Shown piece by piece: positions 33,939 to 45,602 of a stretch of 64,000 nt of DNA. The notes under the pieces are model-generated. The model was given only the letters and a program-made list of their open reading frames with translations, did not search any database and had not been told where the DNA came from. Both the position numbers and the translations under genes were made by a program. The DNA lies in NCBI GenBank assembly GCA_023053575.1, contig JAKZAP010000014.1:20796938-20860937 (forward strand), given 5' to 3'. The stretch is from Branchinecta lynchi (taxonomy: Eukaryota > Arthropoda > Branchiopoda > Anostraca > Branchinectidae). Position 1 is the first letter of the stretch; each line of letters starts with the position of its first letter.

Positions 33939-34179
33939 ATGGAAGAAGACTGGGACATTTCCTGGTAAGTATATTGTTCTTCTGCCATCGGTACTCTTCA
34001 TTTTGTTACACGGAACATTTCAACGGGTAACAATGGAATAGGTTTTGTATTCTGGATTTCCATTCAGGCAAGGGGATTAATTCATTTCTATTTCAAATTT
34101 GTTTCAGGACGAGGAGTGAAAACAAAAGCCTGCAAAATGAAAACGGAGAGCTGCCTCGGATTTCAGAGAGATTAGAATG
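33939..34179 (+). CDS. Possible two-exon open frame, unassigned
   Basis: ATG at 33939 opens 26 nt ending in a consensus donor (CCTG|GTAAGT). After 143 bp a pyrimidine-rich acceptor (TTTGTTTCAG) at 34107 leads into 72 nt ending at GAATG|GTTAGC. The joined frame (phase 2) gives 32 codons, beginning MEEDWDISW, rich in E and S. No third exon could be joined in frame. It would be a gene nested in a Sema2 intron on the opposite strand; chance splice-like sites are a serious alternative. Confidence 0.2.
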
Positions 34180-34227
34180 GTTAGCTTTACTCGTTTATAA
34201 TTTATCATAAACACGGTTAAGGGCTAG

Positions 34228-34820
34228 ACGAGAAAAAACTTCGAACAACAGAAATCAACAAATGGAGCTAAGAAACATGAAATAACAAATAGTATAATAA
34301 ACCATCTTAATAAGTATATTTTAATAGCTGAAAATAAAATTAACATTGAACGCAGAAACGAAAGAATCCATAATAAGAACAGACCATCCGACTACAGACC
34401 AAAACCGAGATTACGAATCATTCTGGAAGATGAGATAAAAGAAAATAATATCACCATTACAAAAATAAAACAAGACAAGAAAAGATAAAAGAAAAAGATA
34501 AAAGTGAATTAAAAAGATTTCTAAAAAACAAAAAACTATCCACCCGTGGAAACCGAGATGAAGTCATACAAAGGCTTGACGGATACTATAATAATATTAT
34601 TAAAAAACATGAAGATTCCGTAAACAAAAATAGAGATATCATAAGAGATCAAACAGAAAGAAGTGATAGGAAAAAACAGAAAGTAATCGATTTATCAACT
34701 CTCTTTATAAATAAGAAACGGATTAAAGAAGAAACTACAATTCCTAATTATTTATTTGATGTGACTGAAAGGTTTTTATCAGAACCGCTTGGACGAAACA
34801 GAATTGCAGAGCAAAGATGA
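34228..34820 (+). pseudogene. AT-rich gene relic with SAP-like motif, one frameshift, no start
   Basis: Two overlapping stop-free frames: 34228-34488 (lysine/asparagine/isoleucine rich, with RPSDYRPKPRLRIILEDEI) and 34449-34820. The second contains SELKRFLKNKKLSTRGNRDE followed by VIQRL, a good match to the SAP helix-extension-helix motif (ELK-x-FL-x3-L-x2-G-x2-x-E-x-I-x-RL), a DNA-binding module. Near 34470-34500 a run of AAAGATAAAAG repeats is where the frame shifts. Codon use is much more A/T-rich than the surrounding introns or Sema2 exons. A mobile-element gene or an old insertion of viral DNA are both possible; I do not recognise the family. Confidence 0.45.
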
Positions 34821-34898
34821 AAACACAAACACAACTAGACCTACGTTGCCGGGGCAACGTGAAGTGTTGCGGCAACCTTTGTCCGGCTTCGCCGACTA

Positions 34899-37800
34899 AA
34901 GTGTTGCGAGAGCAACACTTTGGTTTTGTTTCTTCGCTGTCGGTTAAATGCTGAAATTGTCAACTTATCGAAGCTTTTAAAACGGTATGTTCTAAAAAGA
35001 ATAATCACATGATCAAAAGCTGTTCTTTAGCGTTGTAAAACCAACAACAAACAATATCGGAAGAAGGGACTAAATTGACTTGGCGGTCAGTTGAACTTTA
35101 TCCTTTTCAATCGTAGATATCGTGACGGATGAAAACTTGGAACAATATCTTATATAATCTAGTTGGTATTATAAAGCTATCCGTAACGTTTCAGGACTAA
35201 AATACCATAGATGACACTATTAATTATTACAAAACTACCTTATTGTTTTAGATTACCGTATCGTTTGTACCCGTTGTGTAAACAGTTAATCTTCGGTTAT
35301 AGCGATAGACCATTGATACAAACTATCTTACCGTCATATTTACAGATATCGAATACAATGTGCACCAATTTTCAAAAATTTCTAGCCCCTCGTGAACCGA
35401 TTCTTACTTACAAGTCCCTCTCCCGTGATTGACATCAAATTCATCGGAACAAATAATGGATACACCAGCTATTAAAAGTTGCAAACCCCTCATCGCTGAA
35501 GATGATTATAGCATAAAAGCCGTTTTGGCTTTTTGGGAACAAAATTGTTCTTACCATCTAATACACCTGATACAAATAACAGGTATACCAACTAGCAAAA
35601 GCTGCAAACTCCTCATTGCCGAAGATGATTATGAGCTAACAGTCGACTGTTGCTTACAGTCGACTGTTGCTTACAAGTCCCTTACATGTCTCACAACTGG
35701 TATCGCCTATTTTTGGTTTCAGTGTGTACCTTACTCCTGAAGTTGTCAACCCCTTGAAACTTTCAAACTGGTTTATCTCATGAAGGATTTTTGTTCAAAA
35801 AAAATGGATGACATATACTTTGATCAGCTCATCAAGGGCATCGATTGCCCTAACCACAACAAAAGAATATCGGAAAAAGGGACTAAATTGACTTTGCAGT
35901 CAGTTGAACTTTATCCTTTTCAATCGTAGACATCGTGACGGATGAAAACCTGGAACAATATCCTATATAATCTAGTTGGTATTATAAAGCTATCTGTAAC
36001 TTTTCAGGATTAAAATACCATAGATGACACTATTAATTATTACGAAACTACCTTATTTTACATTATCGTTTGTACCCGTTGCGAAAACAGTAAATCCTAG
36101 GATACAGCGAGAGACCATCGATACAAACTTTCTTACAGTCAGTTTTATATAAATCGAATACAATGTGCAACAATTTGCACAAATTTCTAGCCCCTCGTGC
36201 ACCGATTCTACTGACAAGTCCCTTTCCCGTGATAGACATCAAGTTCACCGGATAAAAATAATGGGTACACCGGCTAGCAAAAGTTTCAAACCCCTCATCG
36301 CTGAAGATTTTTGTAGCATAACAGCCTATTATTACTGACAAGTCCCTTGCATGTCTTACAATTGGGAACCTAATTGTTCTTACCATCAAATGACAGGTAC
36401 GCCAACTAGCGAAAGCTGCAAACCCCTTATTGCCGAAGATGATTATGAGCTAACACTCGACTGCCGCGTACAAGTCCCCTACATGTCTCACAACTGGTAT
36501 CACCTATTTTTGGTTTCAGTGTGTACCTTACTACTGAAGTTGTCAACCCCTTGAAACTTTCAAACTGGTGTATCTCATGAAGGAATTTGTGTACCAAAAA
36601 ATGGATGACATATACTTTGATCAGCTCATCAGCGGCTATCGATTGCCGTCGAAAAAAAAAATTCTACCTGTCTTAGTTCAAAAGTTGACTTTTTTGCCGT
36701 AGGCCAACTTTCTAACGTCACCACTTAGAAAGGAGCAAAGGATAAGCTCTAGTTTCTTTAGCAATGAGAGAACTTCTAAAGTTTAAGAGGTACATCTGAT
36801 ACCATTTCTCTACCGCAAACCCAAGTGCAAAAAAACGAATGATAAACTCAGCTGAAATCGCGTACACAAATGGAACCAAATTGTTCTTACCATCGAATAC
36901 ACCGGAAACAAATAACAGGTACACCAACTAGCAAAAGCTGCAAGGCCCTCATTACCGAAGATGATTATGAGCTAACAGTCGACTGTTGCTTAAAAGTCCC
37001 CTACATGGCTCATAACTGCTATCGCCTATTTTTGGTTTCAATGTACCTTACTACTGAAGTTGTCAACCCCTTTGAAATTTTCAAACTGGTGTATCTCATG
37101 AAGGAATTTTTGTACCAAAAAATGGATGACATATACTTTGATCAGCTCATCAGTGGCTATCGATTGCCGTCGAAAAAAAAATTCTACCTGTCTTAGTTCA
37201 AAAGTTGACTTTTTTGCCGTAGGCCAACTTTCTAACGTCACGACTTAGAAAGGAGCAAAGGATAAGCTCTAGTTTCTTTAGCAATGAGAGAACTTTTAAA
37301 GTTTAAGGGGCACATCTGATACCGTTACTCTACCGCAAACCCAAGTGCAAAAAAAAAAAAATTATAAACTCAGCTGGAATCGTCACAGACATGGACAGAA
37401 ACAATAGATGGTAGCACTTTCGGACCCGTGGGAAAAAGCCACTTTTTTGTCTCTGTAGATTTTTCTATTTATCACTCAAAGAAGATATGTTGGCTGTGGG
37501 GCCGGGTAACTGCCGCATATATTTAACACTTATAGATTTTAGTCCATCTTCAATTTGAAACTGGTGCCTGCCTGCTAGCGTGCTAGAACGGAGCTTTCCA
37601 CTCGAAAGCAGAAACATGGTTTGATGAAACGAAAGGTTCGCTACACAACTTGAGATGGTCCTCTCCGACATAGGCTATACAACTCCACTTCACTTCGCAA
37701 ACCGTAGGCTCTGGCTCGATGACAAGCAAAAACCATCCTTATTGGCCCCAGGCAAGAGTTCTACGGAGCTTTCCAAAATGTAATGTCATATTCATCAATC

Positions 37801-37944
37801 CGGCCTAAGGTCCACACTTTCCGTAAAAACCGCACAGGTTAGACCCTTCCCAGTTACCAGGAATAAAATGAAATCGGAGTCATAGGAAAAAAAAAAAAAA
37901 AAAAAAAAAACGAGGACAAAACCAAAGTGTTGCTCTCGCAACAC
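34899..37944. mobile_element. 3-kb element with palindromic terminal inverted repeats
   Basis: The left end AAGTGTTGCGAGAGCAACAC + TTTGGTTTTGT and the right end ACAAAACCAAAGTGTTGCTC + TCGCAACAC are inverse. Each end contains its own hairpin (GTTGC-GAGA-GCAAC). Inside, an approximately 800-bp unit (35070-35870, 35890-36660) and a 520-bp unit (about 36600-37120, 37123-37380) repeat directly. An A27-28 tract precedes the right end. The order suggests repeated internal duplication. No target duplication could be fixed and no transposase was recognised. Confidence 0.65.
35429..37196 (+). repeat. Recurrent short frames (SKSCKPLIAEDDYELTVDC) in the 3-kb element
   Basis: Five copies of a block reading (T)SKSCK(P/A/L)LI(A/T)EDDYELT occur at about 35465, 35590, 36275, 36405 and 36920. 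Downstream blocks repeat GAATTTTTGTACCAAAAAAT and GATGACATATACTTTGATCA at 35800, 36600 and 37120. Copies differ by frameshifts (TCAGTGTGTACC against TCAATGTACC), so the frames are probably repeat by-products, not genes. Confidence 0.5.
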
Positions 37945-38078
37945 AACTAAAGTAACTCAGAAGGTCAGAAAGAGCACGACGTGCGCGGAAGCTGTGGTGG
38001 GATCTTGAGGATAGTTTTATCTTCTAGCTCCCCTTTGGAATCACAATTATAATCTCCGCCATTCGGAACTGTCCTTAT

Positions 38079-39300
38079 GGCACTTGCACCTTCGCTCAAG
38101 TACCATGTACCTATCACTTTTTGGTTGGTCAGTCTGTCTGTCGGTCCACTCTTCTCGAGTTAGGGCACTTCCAGAAGTGCTAGGACAATGAAAAATGGCA
38201 GGCGTATCACGGACCCTACCAAACTAACTTGGGAATAGTCACTTCACCGATCCGCCTACCGCGGAGGGACTGTGGGGAGGGGAACCCGGAAGGTATGTAT
38301 AACTTTGAAACGGATGATCGGACCTTGATGAAACTTTATATTTTGAGCGACCGTGTATCTCAGATGTCCCACTCCAACTCCGGGCCGGATCCGATGAATG
38401 TGGGGGGGGGGAGGGGAAGTCGGAGGGGGGGGGCGGAAATCGTGTGGCATGCTTAGTGTTCTGATCAGGATGAAACTTGGTTGGAAGAACAAGAACAAGC
38501 CTTAGGTACATCATTGACAGAACTGGATCGGATTTGGACACTATGGGGGGTTCTGGTGATCCGGAGTTAGGGTACTGTTGTTTTTCTGTTTGTTTTATGT
38601 TTTTCTTTGGTTTTGCTTTTCTTTTCGTTTTTGTACTCCGTCCTTTTTCTTTTTGAAATGACGGGTGACAAAATAAATATGTATAACTCTCAAACGGGGG
38701 ATGGGATCTTAATAAAAATTGATTTTTGGACCTGGTGCTCCGAATGTCCCATTTTGAGTCCGGATCGGATCCGATGAATGTGTGTGTGTGGGGGGGGGAT
38801 GGTTCCATTTCCCCTGGAAATTTGAGATTACCTGATTCACTGCGATACTAAGGTCCGCAATCTGGTGTTTTTATGGCACTTGCCCTTCGGTCAAGTGCAC
38901 TATAGCGATCGCAATTTCTGTCCGTCTGTCGGTCTATCGTTCGGTCGGTCCGGGTTTTGCTAGTTCGGAGCACTTCCACATAAGCTAGGACGATGAAACT
39001 TGGCAGTCATATCAGGGGAAATAGTAATTTCCCCGATTCGAGAATCGTTGGGAGGGAGGGGGAATACGGAATCTTGAAGTATTTATAAGTTTTGAACGGG
39101 TGATCGGATAGAAATGAAATTTGATATTTGGAGATTTCGTGCCTCAGACGATCCAATTAAAATCCGGACCGGATCTGGTTACTTTGGGGGGAGCTGGAGG
39201 GGGAACCGAAAATCTTGGGAAACGCTTAGAGCGGAGGGATCGGGACGAAACTTGGACGGAAGATCAAGCACAAGTCCTAGGTACATCAATGACATAACCG

Positions 39301-39333
<33 letters not shown>

Positions 39334-40560
39334 TTGGAGCAGAATTCGGTGATGTCGCGAGTTCGGTACTAGAACGATGACATTTGGTAGTCAGGGACCC
39401 GAAAAGACTGCCTTGAGTAGTCATTTCCCCGATTCGACCATCGTGGGGGGAGTGGAGGGATGGAGGATCCGGAAATTAGTAAAATGCATAGCTTTGGAAG
39501 GGTAATCGGACGTACTTGAAACTTGACAAGTGTCAAGAACAAGTGCCTCAGATCTTCCTTTTCAAATCTGGACCGGATACTATTACTGCGGGGAGGGGGC
39601 TGGAAGGAGGCACCAGAAATCTTCTGAAAGTCACAGATTCGAGGGATCGGGATGGAGCTTGGTGGGAAGAACAAGCTTAAAACCTAGATACATTACTGAC
39701 AAAACAAGACTGTATCGTCTCACAGTGGGGGGAGTTGGAGGGGGTTTACCGGAATTCCGGTGATCTCGAGTTAGGGTACTTCCAGATGTGCTGGGACCAT
39801 GAAACTTGGCAGGCATATTAGGATTCTACCAAATTGACTTGAAAATAGTCCCTTCCCCGATCCGATCATCGTGGGGGGGGGGGGTAGAGGGGGGGAATCC
39901 GGAATCTAGTGGCATTCACAACTTTGGAACGGACGATCGGACGTGCATGTAACCGAGTAAGTATTAAGAACAAGTATTTTGGATGTCCAGTTTCAAGTCT
40001 GGACCGAATGTAATCACTGGAGGGGGGAGTTGGAGGGGGCACCGGAAATATCATGATTAGGAACGGACTTGGACAACTGGGGGGGGGGGGGCTGGAAGGA
40101 GGCACCAGAAATCTTCTGAAAGTCACAGATTCGAGGGATCGGGATGGAGCTTGGTGGGAAGAACAAGCGTAAAGCCTAGATACATTCCTGACAAAACAGG
40201 ACCGAATCGTGTCAGGGTGGGGGAACTTGGAGGGGGTTTCCCGGAATTCCAGTGATCTCGAACTAGGGTGCTTCTAGATGTGCTAAGACCATGAAACTTG
40301 GCAGGCCTATTAGGAACTCTTAACACATTGACTTTAAAATAGTCCCTTCCCCGACCTACCATCGTGGGGGGAGTAGAGAGATGGGGAATCCGGAATCTAG
40401 TGACATTCATAACTTAGGAACGGGTGATCGGACGTGCATGAAACTTGACAAGTGTCAAAAATGAGTGTCTCAAATGTTCAGTTTCAACTCCGGAGTGGGT
40501 CTGATCACTGGGGGGGGGGGGGGGGAGGGGGCTGGATGGGCACAAACTGACAATCATGCT
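38079..40560 (+). mobile_element. G-rich tandem element(s) with GGCACTTGCC hairpin
   Basis: Two starts are visible: ATGGCACTTGCACCTTCGCT at 38079 and ATGGCACTTGCCCTTCGGTC at 38874, both followed by GTCTGTCTGTCGGTC runs. Diverged units of roughly 380-490 bp follow, each with ACGATGAAACTTGGCAG, CGATC-ATCGTGGGGGGAGT-GGAGGGGG and GGGATCGGGATGGAGCTTGG. Runs of 10 to 20 G are frequent. The long open frames on either strand (for example 38239-38808 minus, proline-rich) come from these low-complexity repeats. The array ends near 40560 against a LINE fragment. Confidence 0.65.
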
Positions 40561-40850
40561 AGCTGTGCGACAAGTGCCATATGAGCTTTCAGCTCTTGTT
40601 CAATCATGTAAGTGATGCTTGTCCACAAGGGGCAACGCAGCAGAAACTTTGCAAACCTGAAGTAAAGGGACCGGTGTTTACGTTTTTGGGTCTCGGTTAA
40701 CAAATTCCAAAACGGCACGATATACAGAACATGCGGCACTGCGACAGCGTTATACAGGTCGAGATAGTTTCGGCAGAAGAGGAGTCGACTAGCGACGATA
40801 GACCCGTATCGGATACGAAGTTTTTCCTCGACGTGTTTAACGATTCCTGA
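40554..40850 (-). pseudogene. LINE reverse-transcriptase C-terminal remnant
   Basis: The minus-strand reading VASRLLFCRNYLDLYNAVAV, PHVLYIVPFWNLLTETQKRK, then SLYFRFAKFLLRCPLW matches RHILARLYSAFAMPHILALS + SFWSLL of the LINE at 8459-9117. The frame is open for about 95 codons over both parts and stops at 40556. Neither palm motifs nor a tail remain. Confidence 0.7.
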
Positions 40851-41656
40851 CGTGTTTAACGAACGATTTATCTCGATGTGTTTGTCTAAATTGTTGCATT
40901 ATTAGTGAGACAAAATTCCAACCTCAAGTCCTTATTCACACAACAACTATAGTTAATAAAAATGCGAAAGAAACCCTCCCACGTGACGACCTAACAATCA
41001 GTAAAAAAGCAGCCGTGCCAAAAATTAAATCTTAGCTTAAAGGAAGATTCTTCGAGACTGAAAGCAAAGTCGGAGTCACTTCCCAAAGAATTTCGCTCTG
41101 CTGCAGAGAGCTTACCGAACTTTCCGCCCCGTTTTCGCGCTTTGGACCGATTTTTTGCCAAACTTTCTAGCGAGCGAAGCCCATCGCGAAAACTATGGGA
41201 CTATTGTACCATTGAAAAGTGATTCTGACTTAGCTTTCCAGCTCACGAAACCCCTCCTTTCTCAGGAGTGATTCCAGAAAGTTCGTGGAAAGCTCCGCGG
41301 AAAGTTGAATGCTTAGGCGGGAATTCTGAATTTGTAGCGATTTCAGCTTTCCATGTGTTTTCGCGCTCAATCCAGTGGGAAAGGGGAAAGTAATTAAAAT
41401 AATCGGACAAGTTTTCGCAGTTTGCTTCACTCGATGAAAAGGGATTCCGGAATCTCGCAAAAAGCCTCCTTTTTTTTCGGATACAACAATTTCTAAGAAA
41501 TAATTCTTTAATTCTTAAACTTATGGACCATGATTACTAGAGGCTTCATTTTTTTACGGGAGGTTCGTTCTCTTCAAGCTACTGCAAGTGTTGTTGTTTT
41601 CTTTTCTTTTGTTCAGATTGTTTGTATAAAATGATGTAGTTTGTAGTTTATTATAG

Positions 41657-42139
41657 ATGTTTACTTGTGTTCCTTTGTTACTGGCCCTTGTGACCAGCAT
41701 CTCTGGGGAAACTGACAGGTCTTTTCGGGTTCTGTATAACAATGCTTTCAGGTGGCTGCATCGTCTGCCTAGACACTGCAGTGTTTCTTCTGGTATGTTT
41801 GTGGTGGCGGGACTTCCTTCTTTTCCTGAACTAAGGAGGAGAAACATTTTTTCTTTGCAGAACAGGATTCTCAGGTCGTCTAATCCACGTGTGCGGGCTG
41901 CATCTGCCCCGCTTTTGAGGTTGTCTCTGCCTGTGTGGCTGGAATGGGAGCGGTCTCTGCTTGTGACCAAGGTTCCACCTGGAGCCCGTTCGACCTGACT
42001 GATTTAGTTTAGTGTACTGTTTGTTTCGAGTGTTTTATTTTTGTTTTGTTTTTTATGGTTTTCAAAAACCGTTAAATAAAAGAAATTGAATTGTAGAACG
42101 CCGTTAGATTAGACAACATAATAAATTCATTCATTCATT
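41657..42139 (+). pseudogene. LINE 3' end: thumb region, 3' UTR and (CATT)n tail
   Basis: 113 codons (41657-41998) include SFRVLYNNAFRWLHRLPRHC, SVSSGMFVVAGLPSFPEL and NIFSLQNRILRSSNPRV. This is the usual C-terminal block of CR1/RTE-type reverse transcriptases (N-x-A-x-R ... LPR ... F ... R ... S-N). About 140 bp of 3' UTR follow, ending in AATAAATTCATTCATTCATT. It is 5' truncated, as most LINE copies are. It abuts a solo end of the hammerhead foldback (42140-42168). It belongs to a different LINE lineage from 8459-9117. Confidence 0.75.
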
Positions 42140-42259
42140 CCAAGTCAGCTTGGGCTGAAGGAATATTAACCAGTCAAGTTCTTTGCCCCCCTCCTAATCA
42201 AGACATAAAATGTTGACTTCCCCCCTTATCTGAAATGGTCTGAACTTGAGTCACTGTTG

Positions 42260-43390
42260 CTTTTTGGGATCCCAAAACGTAAACCTGTGACATCGCAAAA
42301 GTTGTCCGTCTGTCCGTCCGTGTGTGAGCACGATAACTCTCGAAGGGAATGAGATATTTTGATGAAAATGGGTGTGAGCATTCTTCGAGTCAAGGGAAAG
42401 GTAGAGTTCGTAGATGGGTCCGACAGGTGCATATTTAGGGGAGGGGTTCCAAATTCAGGCGAAACAAATATTTTTTAAAAGCTAATAAGATAGTCGATTA
42501 AGGGGTAAGACAACCTGCAGAACACAAATACGAAAACCATTTTCTCGGTACGCACGTTGTTCACCGGGAATCCGGCCAAAACCGGGAAATTTGTGAAAAA
42601 AAAGTTTCATCTGAAGTTGACTCCATGTCCGATGTAGGGGTAACGAGACATGCTGAATCCGAATGTGAAAATGGTTTTTTTAGTCGGATAAGTAGATCGC
42701 CCGGAATTCGGCAAAAACCGGAAAATTGTCAAAATAAAAGTTTAGTCTGAAGTTGATTAGAGGTTCGATTTAAGGATAGGGTAACATGTTGAATCTGAAT
42801 ACGAAAATAATTTTCTCGCCGGACGATTTTGGGGTAAAGAGACATGCTGAATCCGAACATGAAAATTATGTTCTCGCCGGACAAGTAGATCGCCCGGAAT
42901 CCGGCCAAAACCGGAAAATTTGTTAAAAGTAAACGTTCTATATGAATTTCATTAGGTATTCGATTTACGGGTACGATGACATACTGAGTTCGTGTGTGAC
43001 AATCGTTTTCTACCTGGACACATAGTTCGCCACAAATCCGTTTGAAATCGGAAAATTTGTTAACAGATCAAGTTTTATCTGAAGTTTATTAGAGGTTCGA
43101 CTTAAGGGTAAGAAGATACGGTGAATCCGTTTTTGAACTTCAATTTTTTGCAAGACAATCAGTTCATCCGGAATCAGACTGAAACCGGAAATTTGGCAGA
43201 AGTAAGAGAGGAACTTTCGTCATAGTAGATATGACGCAAGCTATAGCGGTAACACACGCTGAATCCATATTTGAACTTGGTCTTCTCAGGTGATTACCAT
43301 TTGGCTTACTCTGTTTCTAAATTTTATTAGAAAAGTGCTCAAGGAGTCTGGCGAAGACTGGATCTCATCGAAACCTTTGGTCTTGTTCTA
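42260..43390 (-). mobile_element. 137-bp-unit element, reversed
   Basis: Read on the minus strand: ACAAGACCAAAGGTTTCGAT at 43390, repeated TTTCCGGTTT-GGCCGGATTCCGG units, then ACTCTCGAAGGG / ACGGACGGACAGACGGACAA and TTTTGGGATCCCAAAA at 42260. It includes at least six diverged units. Confidence 0.75.
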
Positions 43391-44660
43391 ATCGATCTTT
43401 CTTCGTACATATTACTATCAGGGGTGGCCCGAAGCACTCAGGCCAGGGGGGGTGAGACCCCTCATTTCAACGACTCATGGATCGTAATATACGACTCGCA
43501 GGTACCAACAAAAATGAACTGTTGCGACTATGCGGCAATGGTGCACATTCCCCACCAACAAATAATAGAGCCGGTGTAAAACTAGCTGCAATGGATCAGC
43601 TGAAATTATTCTTGTAATCAAAATTTTTATATACATACCTTGATAGCCTCAGCTTTACATTTCAACTTTCGCATAAGAGGAAAGCTTTCACCGCGCCGCA
43701 GGCGAATTTTTTTTTAATCTGCATCTGTCTAGAAAGGTTCTAGCCAGCCTTTAATGTGTTTCAAATCTAAAAAGTTCCAAGCCTAATCGCCAAGTAAATG
43801 ACACACCGTTCCTCTAAGTAGAGAATACTATGAAATGTACCACAGGCGAAATTTTGTGAAACGCCGAGGAGGAGACCGTCTTTTTGCAATCCCATTGAAA
43901 AAGAAAAAACAGCTTTGAAATAACAAATCTGACCGTCAAAAAAAGTGACAAGATAGTGGTCACAGAAAACAAAGTAGATTTGTTCCGTACTAAAGCAAAA
44001 AAAATAATTCCTGAAAAAAAAATCCTGATTTATGGACGTAACCCGAGGAGCAGAGCGTCATTTTGCGATCCCAATGAAAAATTAAGAATATCTATGAAAT
44101 CACGCCTCTGTCCATCGAAAAAGTGACAAAATAAAGCCCATAGAAAAGAAAGTAAATTTGCTCCGAGCTAATAGCAAAAAAAGAACAGAACACACTTCCT
44201 CAGAAACGAAATGAGGAAAACAGATTTGCCAGTGCGTTAAAAAAAAGGATCTGAATTTACGGACGTAACGAACTTTTGGTCTTGGCCTGACAGGAGTTTA
44301 CAGATATAGACAAAGACGCCAGGTTCGCCGACGAGACTTGAGTTGCGTTTTTTTCCCGGTGATTTAATGTACTTTTGTTTCATAATGAAAGTACCGTGTA
44401 CCGTTTTATTTGTCACTCGACACACTGTACTTTCATGCCGAAAACTAAAGCAGGTAAAGCTACAGTGAGCTCCATCTGAAGAATTGCAACAACTGGTTTG
44501 CAGAATTTGATTCTACGCGACAGAAGATGCTATATACACAGCAAATGAAGACGAGAAGTTCGCTTTTAGAATATCTTAAACATAAAAGAGATCATTTTCG
44601 AGTTGTATGAGTGTCCTGAATTCTACGAAGTCTTTTCAGATGTGCTTTAACACTAGCATA
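43391..44660. other. Intron sequence, AT-rich, with an internal duplication
   Basis: About 43855-43990 and 44040-44170 are diverged copies (CCGAGGAG-AGA-CGTC-TTTT, GCAATCCCA-TGAAAAA, AAAAAGTGACAA-ATA). No coding content. Confidence 0.5.
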
Positions 44661-44969
44661 CAGGGGCGTCAAGTAGGGGTGGATGCACCCCCCCCCCCCT
44701 TCTTCCCCGGTATTGTCGGCTAGCCGGTAAAAAAAATAGATTTTTCGTAAAAAGAATCGATTTTTGGGGGAAACAGTCGATTTTTCTTAAAAACGGTCGG
44801 TTTTCTTTAAATTTTAATTTTCCGCAAAATAAGACGGTTAAAATGAGCAGCCAGTCGGTAAATACCTCGCTCCTCCCTCAGCAGTGATACATACGATTCG
44901 CAGTCAGCTTTGGCTGAAGGAATATTTTTGCTCCTCTCCCCCCCAAACATTTTGATAGTAACGCCTCTG
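44661..44969. mobile_element. hAT MITE (CAGRGGCGT family), with a nested foldback end
   Basis: Ends CAGGGGCGTCAAGTAGGG / GATAGTAACGCCTCTG, 8-bp target duplication CTAGCATA (44653-44660, 44970-44977). The interior has TCGGTAAA and CGATTTTT motifs. The leader of the hammerhead foldback (44901-44926) has inserted near the right end. Confidence 0.85.
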
Positions 44970-45139
44970 CTAGCATAGAGGCCAAACATTTACATCCCGA
45001 CTAGAATGAGCTATTCCAGCGTCTGCGGAACCCCTTCTGTCCTGGGAAACGATTTCGGGTGTATATTAAAATCCTCCTTGTCCTTTTCAAGCGTTGTTCC
45101 TACCTCAACCTCTCTTTGTAATTGACATTTTTCGATTTG

Positions 45140-45602
45140 TTCTGGCACACTTCTTTCGCGGGTCTCCTGTCATTTGATTTCTGATGGCTTTTCCATTCTG
45201 TTAAAAAATTCTTTTCCTTCTTTTTTCACTTATAGCCAAAGATGACCAAAAATCAATGCACACAACCTTGTCTTTCGCTTTTGGTCTATAAGGTTCTGGC
45301 ACACTTCTTTCGCGGGCCTCCTGTCATTTGATTTCTGATGGCTTTTCCATTCTGTTAAAAAATAAATTTCCTTCTTTTTTCACTTATAGCCAAAGATGAC
45401 CAAAAATCAATGCACACAACCTTGTCTTTCGCTTTTGGTCTATAAGGTTCTGGCACACTTCTTTCGCGGGCCTCCTGTCATTTGATTTCTGATGGCTTTT
45501 CCATTCTGTTAAAAAATAAATTTCCTTCTTTTTTCACTTATAGCCAAAGATGACCAAAAATCAATGCACACAACCTTGTCTCTCGCTTTTGGTCTATAAG
45601 GT
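45140..45602. repeat. Three tandem copies of a 154-bp unit
   Basis: TTCTGGCACACTTCTTTCGC ... CTTTTGGTCTATAAGG repeats with a constant period of 154 bp (starts 45140, 45294, 45448). The copies are nearly identical; the first has TTAAAAAATTC where the other two have TTAAAAAATAAA, so copies two and three are closest. Confidence 0.9.

Noticed and set aside
38239..38808. 189-codon minus-strand open frame, longest in the window, proline/serine/histidine rich
   Set aside because: It lies in the G-rich tandem element; composition comes from C-runs and repeated motifs, and the same peptide-like blocks appear in the other frames and in the other units.
45140..45602. Regular repeats considered as a CRISPR array
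   Set aside because: Units are 154 bp with no variable spacers, in a eukaryotic intron.
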